Shown in pieces: positions 16,862 to 23,520 of a stretch of 25,626 bases of DNA (position 1 is its first letter; every line of letters starts with the position of its first letter). Under the pieces are notes generated by a model. That model was not told the DNA's origin and did not search any database. It was given only the letters and a program-made list of their open reading frames with translations. The stretch is from assembly GCA_000432995.1 (NCBI GenBank), contig HF972661.1:30342-55967 (forward strand), given 5' to 3'. The translations under genes were made by a program, and so were the position numbers. The stretch comes from Clostridium sp. CAG:1013 (GTDB lineage: Bacteria > Bacillota > Clostridia > Oscillospirales > Acutalibacteraceae).

Positions 16862-16870
16862 CAGAAAAAT

Positions 16871-17623
16871 TCAAGGCGCGTCAGGATCCGACTCCTCCTG
16901 GAGAAGCTCCCGCTCCTCCTCTTGGGCGGCGCGGAGATCTCTCTTCCGGTTCTGGCGCACTTCCCGTTTGACCACGTTCAGCCACCCGCTTTTGGCGAAA
17001 GAGAGGTAATCCTCTCCCGCGAAAATAACGTGATCGTTCAGCGTTGCGTCGATGGTCGCCAGGGCAGCCTCCACCTGACGGGTGGCGGTGATATCGTTGC
17101 GGGAGGGCGTGGCGCTTCCACTGGGATGATTGTGCGCCAGCATCACGTTCTGAGCATCGTAGGAGATGCACAGCTGAAGAAGCCTGCGGATGTAGATGGG
17201 TACCGAGGAGATGGACCCTTCCGTAAGAATGTCGTTGTAAAGCAGCCGGCCCCGGCCGTCCAGCAGCATCAGACACACCGCTTCCGTGGTGCGCCCCAGG
17301 AATTTGGGCCGAAACAGATCTACCGCGGAGTTGGTATCGTACACCCGTTTCAGGTCCCGGCTCTTGTCCTCCAGATACGCCCGGGCCAGGTCGGTGGTCA
17401 AGCGCAGATATCCCGCCGCCTGACGACCCACTGCCCGTTCCAATTCCTCTTCTGGTGCCAGGAACACACCCTCAAAGCCGCCGAACCGTTCCATCAGCTT
17501 GTTCACGGCTTCCTCCGCCTTGGGACCGGGAAGCAGATACCCCAGGGTCGCTTGGAGCAGCTTCCGGTGTTCCGCCTCCTCCGGAGTGCACCGCAGCATC
17601 TGAAGGCTGTCTTTCTTTTTCAC
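16871..17623 (-). CDS. radC: RadC-family JAB1/MPN metalloprotein
   Basis: RadC proteins carry a JAB1/MPN metal-dependent domain; the old link to DNA repair is unproven and the biochemical role is unclear. The 250-residue product has helical N-terminal repeats and a C-terminal MPN domain. The metal motif is complete: E135 (LTEGSI), HNHPSG (residues 164-169) and D177. The charged tail (EEERELLQEESDPDAP) is longer than usual. The start is a GTG at 17623 with GGGAGG seven bases upstream. It follows the phosphoesterase gene by 25 bases and probably shares its promoter. Confidence 0.92.
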   Translation of the reverse strand: MKKKDSLQMLRCTPEEAEHRKLLQATLGYLLPGPKAEEAVNKLMERFGGFEGVFLAPEEELERAVGRQAAGYLRLTTDLARAYLEDKSRDLKRVYDTNSAVDLFRPKFLGRTTEAVCLMLLDGRGRLLYNDILTEGSISSVPIYIRRLLQLCISYDAQNVMLAHNHPSGSATPSRNDITATRQVEAALATIDATLNDHVIFAGEDYLSFAKSGWLNVVKREVRQNRKRDLRAAQEEERELLQEESDPDAP

Positions 17624-17648
17624 GTGGTTTCCTCCCTTGTTCCGGCTT

Positions 17649-18191
17649 TTACAGGGAAAGCCGGTCGTACTCCTTACCGTCCAGATCCTTCCACAGGAAC
17701 AGACCGTTTTCCATGGTCATATAGCTGTGAGCGCTGTCCTCCTTGGGGATGGACACACTGCCCGGGTTCAAATACCAAAAGCCCAGGCTGTTGTCCTTGG
17801 CGGGCACATGAGTGTGGCCGTGGAGCAGCACGTCTCCCGGCTGGAGAAGGGGCGGGGTGGCCAGGTTGTAGTGGTGACCGTGGGTGGCAAATACCACATG
17901 ACCCGCCTGTTCCAGCAGGCAGTAGTCCGCCAGTACCGGGAAAGGCAGAACCATCTGGTCCACTTCTGCTTCGCAGTTGCCCCGGACACAGAACACTTTG
18001 TCCTTCACGCTGGAAAGCTGAGCGATAACCTCCTTGGGGGCATAATCCCGGGGCAGGTCGTTGCGGGGACCGTGGTACAGCAGGTCTCCCAAAAGCAGCA
18101 GCCGATGGGCTCCCTCCCGGCGGAACGCCTCCAGGGTCTTTTGGCAGTAGTAAGCGGAACCGTGTATATCCGAAGCGATCATCCATTTCAT
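17649..18191 (-). CDS. YfcE/MJ0936-type metallophosphoesterase
   Basis: This is a small calcineurin-like phosphoesterase that hydrolyses phosphodiester bonds with two metal ions; YfcE of E. coli acts on model phosphodiesters and its natural substrate is unknown. The 180-residue protein has all five metal motifs: SDIHG (residues 7-11), GDLLYHGPR (35-43), GNCE (71-74), THGHHY (103-108) and HGHTHVP (124-130). The ATG at 18191 has AAAGGA ten bases upstream. It is first in a two-gene unit with radC and is driven from the divergent promoter region at 18232-18260. Confidence 0.92.
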   Translation of the reverse strand: MKWMIASDIHGSAYYCQKTLEAFRREGAHRLLLLGDLLYHGPRNDLPRDYAPKEVIAQLSSVKDKVFCVRGNCEAEVDQMVLPFPVLADYCLLEQAGHVVFATHGHHYNLATPPLLQPGDVLLHGHTHVPAKDNSLGFWYLNPGSVSIPKEDSAHSYMTMENGLFLWKDLDGKEYDRLSL

Positions 18192-18231
18192 AAGGCAAAG
18201 ATCCTTTCATCATAAGCTGTTTGGCAACCCC

Positions 18232-18260
18232 ATTGTAGCAGGAAACCTGTTTCCTTGCAA
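18232..18260 (-). promoter_or_regulatory. Promoter of the phosphoesterase-radC unit
   Basis: Minus strand: -35 TTGCAA (18255-18260), exactly 17 bases, -10 TACAAT (18232-18237) with TG one base upstream (extended -10). The spacer contains the palindrome at 18240-18255. Confidence 0.75.
18240..18255. promoter_or_regulatory. 16-bp palindrome, possible operator between divergent promoters
   Basis: AGGAAACCTGTTTCCT is an inverted repeat with 7-base arms and a 2-base centre. It fills the spacer of the leftward promoter and ends 11 bases before the -35 of the rightward one. A bound protein could control both directions. I cannot name a regulator family from it. Confidence 0.5.
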
Positions 18261-18266
18261 ATTTCT

Positions 18267-18295
18267 TTGACATTTGGGGAAAAATAAGGTAGCCT
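18267..18295 (+). promoter_or_regulatory. Promoter of the small acetyltransferase gene
   Basis: -35 TTGACA (18267-18272, consensus), 17-base spacer, weak -10 TAGCCT (18290-18295), about 30 bases before the start codon. Confidence 0.5.
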
Positions 18296-18325
18296 AAAGA
18301 AAAACGGGAAAGGAGCTGTGCAACC

Positions 18326-18607
18326 ATGGAATTTCAAAAGAGCGCCGGGCGGATCTTCGCCCTGGGAGAGGACGGCAAAGTGCTGGCGGAGGTCACCTTC
18401 CCCACAGTGAAGGAGGGCGTGGCGGACATCGACCACACCTTTGTGGATCCCAGTCTGCGGGGTCAGGGAGTGGCCAGCAAACTGCTGCGGGCCGCCGCCC
18501 AGGAGATCCGGGCACAGGGCCAGAAAGCCAAACCCACTTGCAGTTATGCTGTCACCTGGTTCGAGAACCATCCGGAGGAACAAGACCTGGTATACAAGGA
18601 AGAGTGA
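18326..18607 (+). CDS. Small YidJ/NATD1-type N-acetyltransferase
   Basis: The 93-residue product is a minimal GNAT domain of the YidJ/YjdJ (NATD1-like) type. It shows the strand EVTFPTVKEGVADIDHTFVDPSLRGQGVASKLL with the acetyl-CoA loop RGQGVA, then CSYAVTWFENHPEEQDLV, typical of the family. Substrates are not established. The ATG at 18326 has AAAGGAG about nine bases upstream. It is the only plus-strand gene in its unit and is divergent from the phosphoesterase gene. Confidence 0.85.
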   Translation: MEFQKSAGRIFALGEDGKVLAEVTFPTVKEGVADIDHTFVDPSLRGQGVASKLLRAAAQEIRAQGQKAKPTCSYAVTWFENHPEEQDLVYKEE

Positions 18608-18632
18608 AACTTCAAAAAGTGTTTTCCCTCCG

Positions 18633-18664
18633 TTCACAACCTGGTCACAACCTGAGCTTATACT
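18633..18664 (+). promoter_or_regulatory. Tandem direct repeat next to a -10 element, with no ORF downstream
   Basis: TTCACAACCTG (18633-18643) is followed at an exact 11-base step by GTCACAACCTG (18644-18654), then four bases and the -10-like TATACT (18659-18664). Six-base TTCACA-type half-sites spaced 11 bases apart are the layout used by PhoB/PhoP-like response regulators that replace a -35. No CDS starts downstream on this strand before the terminators. Confidence 0.45.
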
Positions 18665-18743
18665 CTGTCTTGTAAACAGAAAACAAGCTCTTCCCGGTGG
18701 ATACCGGGAGCGGACTTTTGATAAACTTCATTCTTCCTCCTCG

Positions 18744-18769
18744 AAAGGGCTGCCCTTTGGCAGCCCTTT
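18744..18769. terminator. Strong hairpin between convergent genes
   Basis: AAAGGGCTGCC-CTTT-GGCAGCCCTTT is a perfect 11-bp stem that looks the same from both strands. It probably helps end transcription from both the acetyltransferase gene and the endonuclease Q gene, though the T run is only three bases. Confidence 0.7.
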
Positions 18770-18775
18770 CAGTTT

Positions 18776-18803
18776 GCCCCGGGAAACCACCGGGGCTTTT
18801 TTT
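18776..18803 (+). terminator. Intrinsic terminator, rightward
   Basis: GCCCCGG-GAAACCA-CCGGGGC is followed by seven T. It ends the rightward transcript and touches the last base of the opposing endonuclease Q gene. Confidence 0.92.
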
Positions 18804-20026
18804 CATGGAAACAGGGCCTTGCCGTACACCCCGTCGTACCCCGGCTCCCAGGAAAGCTCTCCCGCCCGCAGGCGCTCAAGACCTCTTCTCACCCGCTCCC
18901 CTGCCAAAGCCTCCACGTCTCCCAAAGGCCCTTCCCGCAGCAGGAACAGCTCCGGTCCCAGTTGGGAGAGCAGCTTTTCATACAGCCCCTGGACCGTCTT
19001 GGTCTGCTCCCCTTTCCCCAGGCATCCGGCGATCACCTGTGCCAAAGGCGCCAGCCGCACAAAGGGCTTTTCTCCCAGGAACGATTCTCCCTCCGGGCGG
19101 CGGGCCAGGTCCTCCACACGGTGGGCCACACCGATGGTGATCTTTTTTCCACAAACCGGGCAAATCCCGTGGAATTCTTCCGTCTCCCGGGGCGTCAGAC
19201 AGACCCCGCAGTTCCGATGGCCGTCCAGGTGGTATTTCCCTTCCTCCGGGAAAAATTCCACCGTGCCCCAAAGGCCCTCTCCAGTCTCCAAAGCAGCTTT
19301 CACCGCCGAATAGGAAAGCTCTGTTTCCAGCACGTTTGCCTCCCGCCCCAGCTTTTGGGGAGAGTGGGCGTCAGAGTGGGACACCAGCTGCAAACCGTCC
19401 AGCATAGGCACCCGACGGTTCATGGGCGGGTCGGAGGAAAGCCCCGTCTCCACCGCGTGAATATAGAACGCCAGGTCCCCAAAGCATTCCTCCAGGGAGT
19501 CGAACCCGGAAAAAGCTCCCAGCATGGAAAAATGAGGCGTCCAGATGTGGGCGGGAATCACCATGGCCTGAGGGCAGGTGTCCAAAGTCAGCTTCAAAAG
19601 ATCGTAACTGGAAAGTCCCAGGATAGGCCTGCCGTCAGAGTGGAGGTTCCCTACCAACTCCAGCCTGGCCGCCAGTTTGTCCGCCGCTTCCAGGCTGGGG
19701 AGCAGCACCAGGTTGTGGACCTTCCTGGTTTTCCCTCCCTGCTTGTAGATGGAGCTGATCTCCCCCGTGACCAGAAACCGTGGCTCCTCCGACTCTTTCC
19801 CCAGAGAGCAGGGCAGGCGCAGCTCCGGCCGCAGACGGTACAGGCCCTCCTCCGCCGGGATCAGCTGTTCACGCAGCTCCTGACGCCAGACAGGGTGGGT
19901 GAAGTCTCCCGTCCCCACCAGGGCGATCCCTTTCTTTCTGGCCCACAAGTCCAGATGGGGCAGGTCGCAATCCCGGCTGGTGGCCCGGGAGTACCGAGAA
20001 TGGATGTGCAGATCAGCGTAAAACAT
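18803..20026 (-). CDS. Endonuclease Q-like PHP-domain nuclease
   Basis: Endonuclease Q cuts DNA 5' of deaminated bases (uracil, hypoxanthine, xanthine) and was first described in Thermococcales and some Bacillus. The 407-residue protein begins MFYADLHIHSRYSRATSRDC, the PHP metal motif (H7, H9). It continues with GTGDFTHP (residues 38-45), the metal motif SHSDAHSP (216-223), and a four-Cys zinc site (C273, C276, C289, C292). The C-terminal part resembles UvrC/helix-hairpin-helix regions of the family. I chose the ATG at 20026, with GGAGGAA six bases upstream; the frame extends to 20347 through the divergent promoters. It has its own promoter and faces away from ogt. Confidence 0.88.
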   Translation of the reverse strand: MFYADLHIHSRYSRATSRDCDLPHLDLWARKKGIALVGTGDFTHPVWRQELREQLIPAEEGLYRLRPELRLPCSLGKESEEPRFLVTGEISSIYKQGGKTRKVHNLVLLPSLEAADKLAARLELVGNLHSDGRPILGLSSYDLLKLTLDTCPQAMVIPAHIWTPHFSMLGAFSGFDSLEECFGDLAFYIHAVETGLSSDPPMNRRVPMLDGLQLVSHSDAHSPQKLGREANVLETELSYSAVKAALETGEGLWGTVEFFPEEGKYHLDGHRNCGVCLTPRETEEFHGICPVCGKKITIGVAHRVEDLARRPEGESFLGEKPFVRLAPLAQVIAGCLGKGEQTKTVQGLYEKLLSQLGPELFLLREGPLGDVEALAGERVRRGLERLRAGELSWEPGYDGVYGKALFP

Positions 20027-20053
20027 AGGCTTCCTCCTGGGGCGTTTTTCCCC

Positions 20054-20082
20054 ATTATAGGACGTTTTCTTTTCCGGTGCAA
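20054..20082 (-). promoter_or_regulatory. Promoter of the endonuclease Q gene
   Basis: Minus strand: -35 TTGCAC (20077-20082), 17 bases, -10 TATAAT (20054-20059, consensus), 28 bases before the start codon. Confidence 0.82.
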
Positions 20083-20088
20083 CAGGGC

Positions 20089-20117
20089 TTGCCAGACCCT
20101 TGACCGTAGTGTATACT
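20089..20117 (+). promoter_or_regulatory. Promoter of ogt
   Basis: -35 TTGCCA (20089-20094), 17 bases, -10 TATACT (20112-20117), 25 bases before the start codon. It lies back to back with the endonuclease Q promoter. Confidence 0.75.
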
Positions 20118-20141
20118 GAGGGCAAAAGGAGGCGGGCTACC

Positions 20142-20612
20142 ATGGAATTTCTGTACCTTCCCTCCCCGGTGGGGGAGTTGACCCTCACCCAGGAAGGGGA
20201 CTGTCTCACGGGGCTGTACTTTGGCCGTCTTCCCTGCCAGGGGCAGGAGGGCCCCACTCCTCTGCTGGAAGAAACCACCCGACAGCTTTCGGAATACTTC
20301 GCAGGAAACCGGCGGGAATTCACCCTGCCCCTGCTCCTCAAAGGCACACCCTTTCAGAGGCGGGTATGGGACGCCTTGCAGACCATTCCCTATGGGGAGA
20401 CCCGCTCCTACGGAGAACTGGCAGAAGCCATCGGCGCCCCCAAGTCCTGCCGGGCAGTGGGAGGAGCCAACCACCACAACCCTATTTCCATCATTGTGCC
20501 CTGCCACCGAGTGGTAGGGGCCTCAGGCAGCCTCACCGGCTACGGAGGAGGCTTGGAAAACAAACGATTCCTGCTGGACCTGGAACGCCGGGTCCTGGAA
20601 GGTATTGGGTAA
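20142..20612 (+). CDS. ogt: Methylated-DNA--protein-cysteine methyltransferase
   Basis: Ogt removes O6-alkyl groups from guanine (and O4 from thymine) by moving them to its own cysteine, a one-time reaction. The 156-residue protein has the catalytic block NPISIIVPCHRVVGASGSLTGYGGG with C121 in PCHRV, preceded by the helix-turn-helix region VWDALQTIPYGETRSYGELA with the conserved arginine RAVGGAN. Length and motifs are those of the short Ogt type without an Ada domain. The ATG at 20142 follows AAAAGGAGG by nine bases. It is divergent from the endonuclease Q gene, so two base-damage repair genes share a 115-base control region. Confidence 0.96.
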   Translation: MEFLYLPSPVGELTLTQEGDCLTGLYFGRLPCQGQEGPTPLLEETTRQLSEYFAGNRREFTLPLLLKGTPFQRRVWDALQTIPYGETRSYGELAEAIGAPKSCRAVGGANHHNPISIIVPCHRVVGASGSLTGYGGGLENKRFLLDLERRVLEGIG

Positions 20613-20624
20613 AGGAGGAGACTT

Positions 20625-21404
20625 ATGGAGGAAAAACGCACCAAGATGCAAATCGGCTGTCTCATCGCCACAGGCGCCGTGTTCGTGTTTTTCTTTGTCC
20701 TGTACCTGGTAATGAGCTTCCGGATGGAATGCAGCATCAATGGAGAAACCTTCACCACCAAGCAGAAGGAGTCGTCCACGGTGTTCTCCGGGTGGCTGTA
20801 CCACCAGAACGGCACCATCACCATGACGCCTCAGGGCGAGACCACCACCTTTGCCTTTGATTTCTCTCCCCGGTTTACAGACACCTACCAGGTGACCCTG
20901 GGAGAAGAAACCACCCTGCTCTGCACCACCACGGACAGCTTCGGCGAACCCGTGGAGAAGGAAGAATTCATGGTCCGACCGGTGACTGTCACCGACGGGA
21001 CGGGGGAAGTCCTCCTGGACGCCTACTATCAGGACAGCTGGATGGGGTTCTTCTGGGATGACGAAGGCAACGCTCTGGAAATCGGGTTTCCCATCACCAT
21101 TACCACCAGCGCCGACAGCTGGGAAAACTTCGATCCGCCCCTTGGGGATCTGGTTCGGCTGGCTGCCGGGGATAAAGTACCTGCCCACCGGGAGGTGCCC
21201 TGGGGGATCTTCCTCCTGCTCACTGTGGTGGGAGTGGTGCTGGGCCTGAATATTGCCTTTCCTCGGACCGTTTTTTACCTGGAACATTTCCTCTCTGTGG
21301 AAAATCCGGAACCCACAGACTTTTACCTGTCCCTTTTGCCCATCAGCTGGGTTTTAAGCCCCATTTTGCTGACGGTTTGCTACGCCCTTTGTCTATTCCT
21401 TTAA
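20625..21404 (+). CDS. Unknown membrane protein with an extracytoplasmic domain
   Basis: I do not recognise this family. The 259-residue product has a short basic N-terminus (MEEKRTK), a membrane helix at about residues 9-31, a soluble and probably external domain at 32-188 rich in T and beta strands (TFTTKQKESSTVFSGWLYHQ), a second helix at about 190-212 (WGIFLLLTVVGVVLGLNIAF) and a third at 237-259. There is no signal cleavage site, lipobox or catalytic motif. The ATG at 20625 follows AAAGGAGG closely and lies 12 bases after ogt, so it is in the ogt operon, perhaps only by position. Confidence 0.75.
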   Translation: MEEKRTKMQIGCLIATGAVFVFFFVLYLVMSFRMECSINGETFTTKQKESSTVFSGWLYHQNGTITMTPQGETTTFAFDFSPRFTDTYQVTLGEETTLLCTTTDSFGEPVEKEEFMVRPVTVTDGTGEVLLDAYYQDSWMGFFWDDEGNALEIGFPITITTSADSWENFDPPLGDLVRLAAGDKVPAHREVPWGIFLLLTVVGVVLGLNIAFPRTVFYLEHFLSVENPEPTDFYLSLLPISWVLSPILLTVCYALCLFL

Positions 21405-21409
21405 AAGAC

Positions 21410-21440
21410 AGCCGGGAGGCTATGGCTTTCCGGCTTTTCT
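21410..21440 (+). terminator. Intrinsic terminator of the ogt operon
   Basis: AGCCGG (21410-21415) pairs with CCGGCT (21430-21435), with GG/CTTT-rich inner bases, followed by TTTCTT. Confidence 0.7.
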
Positions 21441-21456
21441 TATGCCCTGGACACTC

Positions 21457-21485
21457 TTGCCTTTCTTTTGGGAATGTGTTACAGT
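21457..21485 (+). promoter_or_regulatory. Promoter of the leader ORF and first ABC exporter gene
   Basis: -35 TTGCCT (21457-21462), 17 bases, -10 TACAGT (21480-21485) with TG one base upstream (extended -10). About 140 bases of leader follow before the exporter start. A GGCCC-CGA-GGGCC hairpin lies at 21498-21510. Confidence 0.7.
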
Positions 21486-21533
21486 GAACACAATACCGGC
21501 CCCGAGGGCCCATAACAGAAAGGATGTTTTTCT

Positions 21534-21593
21534 ATGAAAAAAAGAACTGTTGCCCTGACCCATTTCCATACCGGGAGGGATCTTGCCCGCTAA
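21534..21593 (+). CDS. 19-residue leader peptide upstream of ABC exporter
   Basis: A short ORF encodes MKKRTVALTHFHTGRDLAR. It has AAAGGA nine bases before its ATG. It lies entirely within the leader of the exporter mRNA and stops 36 bases before the exporter start, inside a stem-loop. The basic, His-containing sequence is not a signal peptide. Leader peptides that sense ribosome stalling control several drug exporters in Firmicutes, for example BmrB ahead of bmrCD; a similar role here is an inference. Confidence 0.6.
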   Translation: MKKRTVALTHFHTGRDLAR

Positions 21594-21622
21594 GGGCCGC
21601 CCTCCCCGGACTTACGAGGAGG
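21571..21622 (+). promoter_or_regulatory. Translational attenuator-like structure before the exporter
   Basis: CCGGGAGGG (21571-21579) pairs with CCCTCCCCGG (21600-21609), with an inner GCCC-GCTAA-GGGC stem that contains the leader stop codon. The same CCTCC (21601-21605) is complementary to the exporter ribosome site GGAGG (21618-21622), so the two pairings exclude each other. No T run follows, so control of translation is likelier than termination. Read by eye. Confidence 0.5.
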
Positions 21623-21629
21623 AACTCTT

Positions 21630-23357
21630 TTGAAAACCAAACTTTTAAAGCTCGTCTCGTTTTACAAGCCCTATAAGGGCCTGTTCGCCGCGGATCTGGC
21701 CTGCTCCCTAATGGCGGCGGCCATTGGACTGATCCTGCCCCTGGGGGCGGGGTACATCACCGACAAAGTGCTCACTGGCTCTCCCGCCCCGGGAAAGATC
21801 CTGCAAGTGGGGGCAGTTCTGCTGGCCCTGGTACTGATCCGGGCATGGTGCAGCTACTTTATGGACTACCAAGGCCACGCCATGGGCGCCCGCATGGAAC
21901 GGGATATGCGAGCCCAGCTGTTTGCCCACTGCCAGAAGCTGTCCTTTTCCTACTACGACCAGCATCCGGTGGGGGATCTTATGTCCCGCATTTCCAACGA
22001 CTCCCTGTCTCTGGCGGAATTTTTCCACCATGTGCCTGAGGACCTGCTGGTAAATACGGTAAAATTTGTAGGAGCCCTGCTGATCCTCTGGAACATCCAC
22101 TGGCAGATGACCTTGGTCATCCTGGCCTTTCTCCCCTTTATGGTGGTGTACATCCTATTCTTTAATAAGAAGATGGCTGCCGCTCTCCGTCAGGGAAGAG
22201 AGGACATGGGTGAGATCAACGCCCAGGCGGAGGACTCTCTCTCCGCCATCCGCATGGTCCAGTCCTTCGGCAACGAGGACCTGGAAACGGAGAAATTCAA
22301 CCGCCGCAACGAGAAATTTCTGAAAAGCCGGAAGGCCGGCTACAAGGGAGAAGCACTCTGCTACGGAGGCATGGATGCCTTTGCCAGCCTGATCCCCATT
22401 GCCGTGGTGGTGTTCGGAGGATTGGCTATCCTCCAGGGCAGTCTGGCCTTGTCGGATCTGGTGGTATTTCTGCTGTACGTCAGCTACTTCACCCAACCCA
22501 TCCAAAGCCTGGTGAACACTTCCCGGCTGATCCAGGAAGGCCGTACCGGCTTCCGGCGGTTTTTGGAGATTCTGGACACCCAGCCGGAAATCCAGGACGT
22601 TCCCGGCGCGGTAGAACTGCCCCGGGTCCGGGGAGACATCCAGTTCTCCCATGTGGACTTCCGCTACGGAGAGGGAAACGCTGTGTTCCGTGACCTGAAC
22701 CTCACCGTTCAGGCCGGGGAGTATGTGGCCCTGGTTGGAGCTTCCGGCGTGGGAAAAACCACCCTTTGCTCCCTGATCCCCCGGTTCTATGACGCAGAGG
22801 CAGGAGAGATCTCCGTGGACGGGGTACCGGTGAAGCAGGCCACTCTCCGCTCCCTCCGGGACAACGTGGGCATCGTCCGCCAAGAGGTGGATCTGTTCAC
22901 TGGATCCGTGGCGGAGAACATCAGCTACGGCAAGCCCGGGGCCACCATGGAGGAAATCCGCCGGGCCGCCCAAAAAGCGGGAGCGGAGGAATTCATCCTC
23001 TCTCTGCCCAAGGGCTATGACACAGACATCGGTCCTCGAGGAGTGAAACTCTCCGGCGGCCAGCGTCAGCGGCTGTCCATTGCTCGGGTGTTCCTGAAGG
23101 ACCCGCCCATCCTGATCTTGGACGAGGCCACCAGCGCCCTGGACACCCAGAGTGAACGGATCGTCCAACACTCTCTGGAAGAGCTTGCCCGCCACCGCAC
23201 CACCCTGGTGATCGCCCACCGGCTGTCCACCATCCAAGGAGCCAAGCGGATCCTGGTGCTGGACGAGCGGGGCATCTGCGAGGAGGGCACCCATCAGAGC
23301 CTGATGGCACAAGGCGGGGTTTACGCCCGGCTGTATCAGGCGTCTTTCCAAGCGTGA
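21630..23357 (+). CDS. ABC exporter half-transporter (membrane + ATPase), canonical ATP site
   Basis: Type IV (MsbA/BmrA-like) exporters pump drugs, lipids or peptides out as dimers. The 575-residue protein has six membrane helices in residues 1-310 and an ATPase domain from about 335. Motifs: Walker A GASGVGKTT (370-378), Q-loop VRQEVDLF, signature LSGGQ (474-478), Walker B ILILDE (E499) and the H-loop AHRLST (H530). All catalytic residues are present, so it can work as a homodimer. The start is a TTG at 21630 with GAGGAGG seven bases upstream. A leader ORF and a possible attenuator precede it and a terminator follows, so it is separate from the next two ABC genes. Substrate unknown. Confidence 0.93.
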   Translation: MKTKLLKLVSFYKPYKGLFAADLACSLMAAAIGLILPLGAGYITDKVLTGSPAPGKILQVGAVLLALVLIRAWCSYFMDYQGHAMGARMERDMRAQLFAHCQKLSFSYYDQHPVGDLMSRISNDSLSLAEFFHHVPEDLLVNTVKFVGALLILWNIHWQMTLVILAFLPFMVVYILFFNKKMAAALRQGREDMGEINAQAEDSLSAIRMVQSFGNEDLETEKFNRRNEKFLKSRKAGYKGEALCYGGMDAFASLIPIAVVVFGGLAILQGSLALSDLVVFLLYVSYFTQPIQSLVNTSRLIQEGRTGFRRFLEILDTQPEIQDVPGAVELPRVRGDIQFSHVDFRYGEGNAVFRDLNLTVQAGEYVALVGASGVGKTTLCSLIPRFYDAEAGEISVDGVPVKQATLRSLRDNVGIVRQEVDLFTGSVAENISYGKPGATMEEIRRAAQKAGAEEFILSLPKGYDTDIGPRGVKLSGGQRQRLSIARVFLKDPPILILDEATSALDTQSERIVQHSLEELARHRTTLVIAHRLSTIQGAKRILVLDERGICEEGTHQSLMAQGGVYARLYQASFQA

Positions 23358-23365
23358 CTTTAAAG

Positions 23366-23399
23366 AAAGCGTTCGGGGTTTCCCGGGCGCTTTTTCTTT
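23366..23399 (+). terminator. Intrinsic terminator after the first ABC gene
   Basis: AAAGCGTTCGGG-GTTT-CCCGGGCGCTTT forms a long stem with two G-U pairs, followed by TTTTTCTTT. It begins 9 bases after the stop codon. Confidence 0.88.
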
Positions 23400-23416
23400 G
23401 GGAAAAAACGCTGGTT

Positions 23417-23436
23417 ATAGTTGCAGGTTCAACTAT
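23417..23436. promoter_or_regulatory. Perfect inverted repeat, MarR-type operator candidate
   Basis: ATAGTTG-CAGGTT-CAACTAT has perfect 7-base arms and a 6-base centre. The TAGTTG/CAACTA arms resemble sites of many MarR-family repressors in Firmicutes. It covers the -35 of the promoter for the ABC pair. No MarR gene is in the window. Confidence 0.7.
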
Positions 23437-23449
23437 GTTGTGGTATGCT
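23421..23449 (+). promoter_or_regulatory. Promoter of the heterodimeric ABC exporter pair
   Basis: -35 TTGCAG (23421-23426), 17 bases, -10 TATGCT (23444-23449) with TG one base upstream (extended -10). The -35 lies inside the inverted repeat. The 70-base leader has a CCGGC-CGGGGAT-GCCGG hairpin and no convincing leader ORF. Confidence 0.7.
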
Positions 23450-23520
23450 TAAACTTGACTGAGTGAAGAGAAAAACCGGCCGGGGATGCCGGGGAGAAGT
23501 TGTTGGAAAGGAAGTCCGCT

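Larger units (their letters stand above)
18671..18803 (+). ncRNA. Possible small RNA with hairpins and an intrinsic terminator
   Basis: If the TATACT element works, a transcript of about 130 bases would run from near 18671 to the T run at 18803. It contains CCCGGT-GGAT-ACCGGG (18693-18708), the 11-bp hairpin at 18744-18769 and the terminator hairpin at 18776-18803. There is no convincing small ORF: a GTG at 18697 has no ribosome site. The alternative is that this is only the 3' tail of the small acetyltransferase mRNA. Confidence 0.35.

Noticed and set aside
18697..19140. GTG-started ORF overlapping the terminators near 18.75 kb
   Set aside because: No ribosome site; it reads through two terminator hairpins and then antisense to the endonuclease Q gene.
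23434..23451. Five-codon ATG mini-ORF near the promoter of the ABC pair
   Set aside because: It lies over the -10, upstream of the likely transcription start, and has no ribosome site.
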